A stretch of DNA of 64,000 bases. Origin: Arthrobacter sp. Soil736 (GTDB taxonomy: Bacteria; Actinomycetota; Actinomycetes; Actinomycetales; Micrococcaceae). The position numbers and the translations under genes were made by a program. The stretch lies in assembly GCF_001428005.1 (NCBI RefSeq), contig NZ_LMSB01000006.1, positions 1-64,000 of the forward strand, given 5' to 3'. Positions 58,449 to 64,000 of the stretch are shown here, piece by piece (the stretch's first letter is position 1; each line of letters starts with the position of its first letter). The notes beneath the pieces were generated by a model. That model worked only from the letters and a program-made list of their open reading frames with translations, did not search any database and was not told where the DNA came from.

Positions 58449-61037
58449 GTGACCACACAGCTTGATTTCGAGCGGGTGTCCTTTGCCTCGGATCTTGCGA
58501 GCCACGGGGACAGGCCCGCCATCCTTGCCGACGACTTCGCCCTGACCTACCGGGAACTTGCCGACCGCGTCGACGCCCTCGCGCTCCGGCTCGGCACCGA
58601 GCGGCGCCTGGTGGCGCTGGCCGCCGCCAACGACGTCGACTCCCTGGTTGCCTATCTGGCGGCCCTGGTCTCCGGCCACCCGCTGATCCTCGTCCCGGAG
58701 GACAAACCCGCCGCCCTGAACTCCATCGTGGCGGCCTACGACCCCGACGTCATTCTGCGCTCCGGGAACGGGCAGGCTGTGCTGGAGGAGCGCCGTCCCG
58801 GCACCCGGCACGAGCTGCATCCCGACCTTGCGCTCATGCTCAGCACCTCCGGCTCCACGGGATCCCCCAAGCTGGTGCGCCTGTCCCACGCCAACCTGCA
58901 GTCCAACGCCGAGTCCATCGCCGAGTACCTGGACATTGGCCCGGATGACCGCGCGGCCACGACCCTGCCGATGTCCTACTGCTACGGGCTGTCGGTGATC
59001 AACAGCCACCTGCTCCGCGGGGCCGGTCTGGTCCTCACCGACCTCTCCGTTGTTGATCCGTGCTTCTGGGAACTGTTCCGCAGCCGCGGGGCAACGGCAT
59101 TCGCGGCCGTCCCCTACACCTTTGAGCTGCTGGAACGGGTGGGATTCGCGGACATGGAACTCCCCAGCCTGCGCTATGTGACCCAGGCCGGCGGCCGGCT
59201 CGCACCCGAGATGGTGCAAAGCTACGCCGGGCTCGGGCGCCGGCGCGGCTGGGAACTCTTTGTGATGTACGGCCAGACCGAGGCCACGGCGCGGATGGCG
59301 TACCTGCCGCCCGATCTGGCAGCCACCGTGCCCGGAACCATCGGCATTCCCGTGCCCGGCGGAGCGTTCCGCATCGACCCCGCGCCCGGCCTGGAGCACG
59401 GCGAACTGGTATACACGGGCCCCAACGTCATGCTCGGCTACGCCGACCGCCCGGCGGACCTCGCCGCGGGCAGGACCATCAGCGAACTCCGCACGGGCGA
59501 CCTCGCCCGGAGGCATCCCGCCGGCGTCTACGAGGTGGTGGGCCGGCGCAGCCGGTTCGTCAAGATCGTGGGGCTACGGGTCGACCTCGGGCAGGTGGAA
59601 CGGATCCTGGCCGACCTTGGCGTGCAGGCGGCGAGCGCCGGCACCGACCAGGGCGTCGTCGTCGCCGTCGAAGGCGACCACGACACGCAGCTGCTGGGCA
59701 AGGTCCTCGCGCAGGGAATCGGGCTGCCGCGGGCGGCCCTTGAGCTGCACGCCGTCGAGCATCTCCCCCGCATGGCCACCGGCAAACTGGACTATCCGGC
59801 GGTCCTTGCGCTGTCCGGAAACAGCACGTCCGGCCCTGAGGTGTCCGGCCCTCAGCCGGCGGACCGCCCGTCGGCGGACAGCTCTTCGGCGACTGCCGCC
59901 GGGCCTGACAACGTCCGCAGGATCTTCCGGGACACGCTGGAGCTCACGGACATCGCGGACGGCGACACGTTCGTCTCGCTGGGCGGGGACTCGCTGTCCT
60001 ATGTGGCGGCGTCCGTGCGGCTGGAACAGGCCCTCGGCCACCTCCCGCCGGACTGGCACGTCACCCCCGTCCGGGACCTGGAACCGCGCAGGCGGGACGT
60101 GCCGGCGCGCAGGATGCGGCGCTTCTTCGCACCGCTCGAAACGAGCATCGTGCTGCGGGCCGTGTCGATCGTGCTGATCGTCAGCACGCACGTCGGGTTC
60201 TTCAGCTGGCAGGGCACCGCCCACGTGCTCATGGCGGTGGCCGGATACAATTTCGCCCGCTTCCAGCTCTCCGGGGAACGGCTCCCGAGGCTCCGGCGGC
60301 AGCTTGCCAGCCTGGCCAGGGTGGTGGTCCCCAGCATGGCGTTCATCGCGTTCGCCTACCTGATCACCGACAGATACAGCCTCGCCAACGTCGTGCTGCT
60401 CAACGCCGTCATCGGGCCTGAGGCGGTGACCACCCAGTGGCACTTCTGGTTCATTGAGGTGCTTGTCTACCTGCTCGTGGGCATGACCGCCCTGCTCGCG
60501 ATTCCCTGGCTGCACCGCGCCGAGCGGCGCTTCCCGCTGCTCTTCCCGCTCGCCATCACCGGAGCGGGGCTGCTCACCCGCTACGACCTGGTCGATCCCG
60601 GCGTGCCGCACACCGCGCCCGCCCTGTGGCTCTTCGCCCTGGGCTGGGCCGTCGCGCGGTCCCGGACCGTGGCCCAGCGGTGCCTCGTGTCTGCCCTCGC
60701 CGCCGTGACGGTTCCGGGGTTCTTCGAGAACGCCGCCCGGGAACTGACGGTGGTCGCGGGGATCCTGCTGCTCATCTGGCTACCGACGCTGCCGGTGCCG
60801 AGGGTCTTCGGCCGCCTGACCGTGCTGCTGGCCAGCGCCTCGCTCTACGCATACCTGGTCCATTGGGTGGTCTACCCGCCGCTGGCCGGGATCAGCCCCG
60901 CGCTGGCCGTGGCGGGATCGCTTGCCGCAGGCATTGGCTACTGGGCGCTGTGCATGCGGGTGATGGGAACAGTGAGCCGGTGGAAGATTGGCCGACGGCG
61001 GGAACGTTCCGGCGGCATCCGGCCTCAGACTGCCTGA
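58449..61037 (+). CDS. Adenylation-carrier-membrane acyltransferase fusion, iron-box controlled
   Basis: 862 residues from GTG 58449. The acyl/aminoacyl-adenylation domain spans about 1-450: LSTSGSTGSPKLVRLSHAN (A3), YGQTEA (274-279), LRTGDLARRH (A7) and PRMATGKLDY (A10, Lys446). A carrier domain follows at about 485-545 with LGGDSLSYV and phosphopantetheine Ser515. Then comes a multi-helix acyltransferase_3-type membrane domain (about 560-850; HVGFFSW with His581). There is no condensation or thioesterase domain. It should load an acid or amino acid onto itself and transfer it through the membrane domain. The iron box in its promoter suggests a role under iron limitation, perhaps siderophore or envelope acylation. 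Overlaps the racemase gene at its end by 13 nt. Confidence 0.85.
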   Translation: MTTQLDFERVSFASDLASHGDRPAILADDFALTYRELADRVDALALRLGTERRLVALAAANDVDSLVAYLAALVSGHPLILVPEDKPAALNSIVAAYDPDVILRSGNGQAVLEERRPGTRHELHPDLALMLSTSGSTGSPKLVRLSHANLQSNAESIAEYLDIGPDDRAATTLPMSYCYGLSVINSHLLRGAGLVLTDLSVVDPCFWELFRSRGATAFAAVPYTFELLERVGFADMELPSLRYVTQAGGRLAPEMVQSYAGLGRRRGWELFVMYGQTEATARMAYLPPDLAATVPGTIGIPVPGGAFRIDPAPGLEHGELVYTGPNVMLGYADRPADLAAGRTISELRTGDLARRHPAGVYEVVGRRSRFVKIVGLRVDLGQVERILADLGVQAASAGTDQGVVVAVEGDHDTQLLGKVLAQGIGLPRAALELHAVEHLPRMATGKLDYPAVLALSGNSTSGPEVSGPQPADRPSADSSSATAAGPDNVRRIFRDTLELTDIADGDTFVSLGGDSLSYVAASVRLEQALGHLPPDWHVTPVRDLEPRRRDVPARRMRRFFAPLETSIVLRAVSIVLIVSTHVGFFSWQGTAHVLMAVAGYNFARFQLSGERLPRLRRQLASLARVVVPSMAFIAFAYLITDRYSLANVVLLNAVIGPEAVTTQWHFWFIEVLVYLLVGMTALLAIPWLHRAERRFPLLFPLAITGAGLLTRYDLVDPGVPHTAPALWLFALGWAVARSRTVAQRCLVSALAAVTVPGFFENAARELTVVAGILLLIWLPTLPVPRVFGRLTVLLASASLYAYLVHWVVYPPLAGISPALAVAGSLAAGIGYWALCMRVMGTVSRWKIGRRRERSGGIRPQTA

Positions 61038-61696
61038 AGCTCCCGGGGCGCCGGCAGGCCACGCGATGCCACGGCCGAGACCAGCATGGACCCGGCAGCC
61101 ATGACCGGGTCGATGACCGGAATCCCGAGCCTGCTCCGCAGAACGTCCGCCATGCCGATGCTCGTCAGCCCGGTGCTTGCCTCCACGATGACGTCCGCGC
61201 CGGCGTCCACCAGCATGTGGGCGGCGGCCAGGGCGTCGAAGATCCCCGTCGGCATGAGGAACCCCTCGGGGGTCTCCACGCTCTCCGGGCCGTCGATCAA
61301 CAGCATCCGCTCGCCCAGGGCGTCGGAGATCGGGCCCGGCACCGAGTGCTTGAGGCCGAGCACACCCACGCGCCCTCCGAACGTGAGCGCGGCAGCAGCC
61401 GCCGCGGAACCAGCGCCTATCACCGGAATGTTCACGAGGCCGCGCACCTCGGCCAGGCCCGGATCGGCGGCGCAGCTGACGATCAGGGCATCAGCATCGA
61501 CGGCCATTTCGAGCGCCAGTTCCACGACCTTCGGAACGGCGCGCCGCAGCGACTCCCCGTTGTAGACCCCGGACGGCTGGTCCGGGACGCACCGCGACGT
61601 CACGTCGAAGCCAAAGGTTTCCTGCAGCAGCCTTCCGTGGGAGTTCAGCAGACGCCGGTCCGTCGTCGTCAAAACCCGGATGATACCTACGCGCAT
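61025..61696 (-). CDS. Aspartate/glutamate/hydantoin racemase-family protein
   Basis: 223 residues from ATG 61696, 9 nt after GGAAGG. It has the two-cysteine racemase fold only in part: Cys in LIVSCAADPG, while the second catalytic position reads VIVEASTGLTSIG with no cysteine there. The closest general description is Asp/Glu or hydantoin racemase-like protein. The missing second Cys means it may instead be a lyase-type or inactive relative (maleate cis-trans isomerase and arylmalonate decarboxylase share this fold). Convergent with the A-PCP-acyltransferase gene. Confidence 0.75.
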   Translation of the reverse strand: MRVGIIRVLTTTDRRLLNSHGRLLQETFGFDVTSRCVPDQPSGVYNGESLRRAVPKVVELALEMAVDADALIVSCAADPGLAEVRGLVNIPVIGAGSAAAAAALTFGGRVGVLGLKHSVPGPISDALGERMLLIDGPESVETPEGFLMPTGIFDALAAAHMLVDAGADVIVEASTGLTSIGMADVLRSRLGIPVIDPVMAAGSMLVSAVASRGLPAPRELQAV

Positions 61697-61798
61697 GGTC
61701 CATGCCTTCCCCGAGCGGATCATTTGGTTCCAGAGTAGCCAGCCAATATTTCGGCCGGTTTACCGCCGAATGACCATCGGAAACATCCCCGTCCCTCA

Positions 61799-61934
61799 GC
61801 GCGAACGAACACTTGAGGCCCGCCTCTCCGCGGCACCGCCGCGCGAACTGTCAGATAATGCCCAATTTCCCGCAATTTGGGGGCGTTATCTGCCCGTTCG
61901 CGCTGCAGAGGAGGGCTTAAGTGTCAGTTCGCGC
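61799..61934. repeat. REP-like repeat element A
   Basis: An outer imperfect dyad beginning GCGCGAACGAACACTTGAGG and ending CTTAAGTGTCAGTTCGCGC encloses an inner dyad, GCGCGAACTG...ATAATGCCC (61841-61863) with GGGCGTTATCTGCCCGTTCG (61881-61900). It shares more than 60 bp of pattern with the element at 63235. Non-coding. Confidence 0.85.
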
Positions 61935-61948
61935 TTGCGGGGCGGCGA

Positions 61949-63187
61949 TCAGGACTGGCGGACGCGCAGCAGCTCGGGCACAGGCACAGCGTCCGCGTCG
62001 TCCGTGTAGCCCACCGTCCCGCGCAGCGTGGCCCGCACGGCATGCGCGACGACGGCACCCAGCCCGCCGTCGTCGGGCGCCGCCTTTTCCATCACGGTTT
62101 CGCGGATGGTGCGCTGCTCGGCAGCGCCGGTACCGCGCGCAATGATCTCTTCGACGCCCTGCCTGGCGAGCTCGAGCTCACCGTTCTCGGCCAGGACCGG
62201 CTCGAGGAAGTCGACCAGCGAGCGTGCGACGTCGGCGGCGGGCGCGGGCCTGAAGCTGCCGAAATCCAGCAGTTCGCCGCGCAGGCCGAAGTTGCTCGCC
62301 TGCCATGCGGCCATGCGCAGCAGCACCGTGGGGACGGGCGCCGGCTCCACGTCGTCGCGCCATTCCCTGCCCGCGGACTCCACTAGCGCGCGCACCAGGA
62401 CGGCGATCAGCGCGGCGTCCTCGGCGCGGAGGCAGACGTCCGCCACGCGCACCTCCACAGTCGGATGGTTGCGTGAGAGGCGGGCGTCAAAGTAGATCAT
62501 GCCTTCGTCAAGCACCACGCCGCTGTCCAGGAGCCGGGTCACCACGCGCCGGTAGGAGGACAGGCTGCCGTAGATGGCGGACGGGCCCGACGACGGCCAG
62601 CGGTTCCACGCCTGCGTCCGGTAACTCTCGAACCCGGTCTGCACGCCGTTCCAGAACGGGGAGTTGGCGCTGAGCGCTATCAGGACGGCCAGCTTGTCCC
62701 GGATCCGGTCCAGGACCGCCACGCCTTCGTCCGGGGATTCGATGTAGGTGTGGACGTGGAATCCGCAGGTCAGCTGTTCCTGGGCTGTCAGTCCAAAGCG
62801 CTCCAGCATTCTGGCGTAGCGCGGGTCCGGTGTGGTGTGGCTGGAGAGGGCCAGCGGCGAGGTGGCCAGCGCGGCCACGCGTGCGCCCTGCCGCTGCGCG
62901 GCGTCATCCGCCATGGCCCGGCCCGCGCGGATCTGGCGGAGCAGTTCAGCCTGGTCCAGGCAGGGGCGCGTCTGGGTCTCAATCTGCTCAAGCTTGAGCT
63001 CGGCGCTTAAGCCCATTTCGTCGTCGTCGGCCGTTGCAGTGGCCTGCTTCTGCAGCAGGCGAGGTTTGTCCGGAGCGTCGTCGGCCGCGAGTTTGCGGCC
63101 GGCCAGCAGCGCATCAGCGAGCGCAAGCGGTTCGCCGCTGTCCGGATGCACGATCAGCAGTTCTTCCTCGACCCCAAAAGTCCGCAT
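61949..63187 (-). CDS. Carboxylate-amine ligase, YbdK/GCS2 family
   Basis: 412 residues from ATG 63187 ([21 protein letters not shown]); longer starts upstream are less likely. GCS2 features are VEEELLIV at the N-terminus, [13 protein letters not shown]...[32 protein letters not shown] and [14 protein letters not shown]. It is a glutamate-cysteine ligase type 2 family member; actinobacteria use related enzymes for gamma-glutamyl ligation, such as in mycothiol/ergothioneine or other pathways, but YbdK's own substrate is unsure. Flanked on both sides by REP-like elements. Confidence 0.87.
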   Translation of the reverse strand: MRTFGVEEELLIVHPDSGEPLALADALLAGRKLAADDAPDKPRLLQKQATATADDDEMGLSAELKLEQIETQTRPCLDQAELLRQIRAGRAMADDAAQRQGARVAALATSPLALSSHTTPDPRYARMLERFGLTAQEQLTCGFHVHTYIESPDEGVAVLDRIRDKLAVLIALSANSPFWNGVQTGFESYRTQAWNRWPSSGPSAIYGSLSSYRRVVTRLLDSGVVLDEGMIYFDARLSRNHPTVEVRVADVCLRAEDAALIAVLVRALVESAGREWRDDVEPAPVPTVLLRMAAWQASNFGLRGELLDFGSFRPAPAADVARSLVDFLEPVLAENGELELARQGVEEIIARGTGAAEQRTIRETVMEKAAPDDGGLGAVVAHAVRATLRGTVGYTDDADAVPVPELLRVRQS

Positions 63188-63234
63188 GCCTACATTGTGC
63201 GCCAGACCGGGCAAATCGTCCCCGACATGACGAA

Positions 63235-63329
63235 GCGCAAACTGGCAGATAACGCCCTCAAATCCGCCTGGAGGGGTTGTTATCTGCCAGTTCGCGCATC
63301 GAGGAGGGGGCTTAAGTGTCCGTTCGCGC
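63235..63329. repeat. REP-like repeat element B
   Basis: Inner dyad GCGCAAACTGGCAGATAACG (63235-63254) with GTTATCTGCCAGTTCGCGC (63279-63297), followed by GAGGAGGGGGCTTAAGTGTC and CGTTCGCGC to 63329. The right half matches element A almost base for base (GAGGAGGG-CTTAAGTGTC). Confidence 0.85.
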
Positions 63330-63348
63330 TCCTGTTAAGTCCTGGAAG

Positions 63349-64000
63349 TTAGTCCTGGAAGTACTCGATCTTGGCGCCGATGGTGTTGAGGCGCTCCGCC
63401 AGGTCCTCGTAGCCGCGCTCAATCACATAGATGTTGCGCAGTTCGGACACTCCCCGCGCCGCGAGCATGGCCAGGAGCAGGCAGGCTGCCGGGCGGAGGG
63501 CCGGCGGGCAGCCCACCTCGGCGGCCCGCCACCGGGTGGGGCCGTTGACGTAGATCCGGTGCGGATCCAGCAGCTGCACGCGGGCGCCCAGCTTGTTCAG
63601 CTCCGTGAGGTAGATGGCGCGGTTCTCGTAGACCCAGTCGTGGATCATGGTCTGGCCCTCGGCGTTGCCCGCAATGACGGCGAAGAACGGCAGGTTGTCG
63701 ATGTTCAGCCCCGGGAACGGCATGGGGTGGATCTTGTCCTCCGGCGCGCGCAGTTCGGAGGGCTTGGTGGTCACGTCCACCAGCCGGGTGCGTCCGTTGC
63801 GGGCCATATACTCCCCGGAAACCTCCAGCTGCTGGCCCATCTGCTCAAGGGTGGCGAGCTCGATCTCCATGAACTCGATGGGCACGCGGCGGATGGTCAC
63901 CTCGGAATTGGTCACGATGCCGGCGGTGATGAGGCTCATCGCCTCGATCGGGTCCTCGGACGGGAAGTACTCGATGTCGACGTCGATGGACGGCTTGCCG
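63349..64000 (-). CDS. murA: UDP-N-acetylglucosamine 1-carboxyvinyltransferase (MurA), partial
   Basis: The C-terminal 217 or so residues of MurA run to the right edge; the N-terminus lies outside. Visible signatures are MPFPGLNIDNLPFFAVIAGNAEGQTMIHDWVYENR and the conserved domain end RGYEDLAERLNTIGAKIEYF. It transfers enolpyruvate from PEP to UDP-GlcNAc, the first committed step of peptidoglycan synthesis. Transcribed leftward. Confidence 0.93.
   Translation of the reverse strand, partial: GKPSIDVDIEYFPSEDPIEAMSLITAGIVTNSEVTIRRVPIEFMEIELATLEQMGQQLEVSGEYMARNGRTRLVDVTTKPSELRAPEDKIHPMPFPGLNIDNLPFFAVIAGNAEGQTMIHDWVYENRAIYLTELNKLGARVQLLDPHRIYVNGPTRWRAAEVGCPPALRPAACLLLAMLAARGVSELRNIYVIERGYEDLAERLNTIGAKIEYFQD

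Noticed and set aside
61799..63329. Insertion sequence around the GCS2 ligase
   Set aside because: The flanking elements are REP-like dyads; no transposase or target-site duplication was seen, and the enclosed gene is a ligase.

Overview
The window is high-GC bacterial chromosome with dense gene packing, short intergenic gaps and many ATGA/GTGA overlaps. Several features point to an actinobacterium, most likely an Arthrobacter-type member of the Micrococcaceae: a dnaK-grpE-dnaJ-hspR operon preceded by two HAIR operators, a SAM-IV-type riboswitch, a DtxR/IdeR-type iron box, and many starts that sit 6-7 nt after a TANNNT box, as leaderless actinobacterial genes do. The genus is an inference; no rRNA or tRNA gene was seen. 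No phage, IS element, plasmid gene or CRISPR array was found.

Layout. 0-1.36 kb is a graveyard of frameshifted fragments. 1.4-3.3 kb is a divergent MFS exporter/MarR pair with inverted-repeat operators, followed by a short-type adenylate kinase. 4.0-6.3 kb encodes a CitA/CitB-type two-component system with no transporter beside it. 6.5-8.4 kb is a GAF-PucR regulator broken by one base in a G run. 8.5-9.6 kb has YciI-like and SDR genes. 9.6-13.4 kb is a LysR regulator divergent from a PrpF-family isomerase and a MatC-type carrier, around a nested palindrome. 13.4-18.4 kb is a redox cluster (CMD, Tat-flavodoxin, aldo/keto reductase, cupin, MFS) divergent from an XRE/MmyB-type regulator. 18.5-24.8 kb holds a glutamine-synthetase-like enzyme plus amidohydrolase (a split form of FluG), then TctC-TctB-TctA-USP and a strong terminator. 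25-28.9 kb has a 2-hydroxyacid dehydrogenase and a PEP-synthase/rifampin-phosphotransferase-like enzyme. 29-33.4 kb is the heat-shock operon, followed by a GDYG-repeat acidic protein. 34-37.3 kb is a sugar ABC importer. 37.5-42.4 kb contains TetR/epimerase, an amino-acid permease, a methyltransferase and a LysE exporter. 42.5-47.7 kb contains a LMW phosphatase, a P-loop-kinase/PabB fusion, cardiolipin synthase and PabC. 47.8-50.4 kb is an indel-rich stretch. 50.6 kb is a degenerate EAL protein. 51.8-58 kb is a divergent locus that looks sulfur-related: an LLM monooxygenase, an aberrant HAL-like lyase and a CysK-like enzyme on one strand; a SAM-IV riboswitch, DUF1737, rhodanese and MetZ on the other. 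58.4-61 kb is an adenylation-carrier-acyltransferase fusion whose leaderless promoter contains an iron box. 61-64 kb has a racemase-family protein, a GCS2 ligase flanked by two REP-like elements, and MurA running off the edge.

The best candidates for undescribed biology are the iron-box-controlled A-PCP-acyltransferase, the LLM/HAL-like/CysK-like operon whose lyase has lost canonical active-site residues, and the kinase-PabB fusion. A recurring caution is that about eight genes carry single-base indels. They may reflect sequence error rather than decay.
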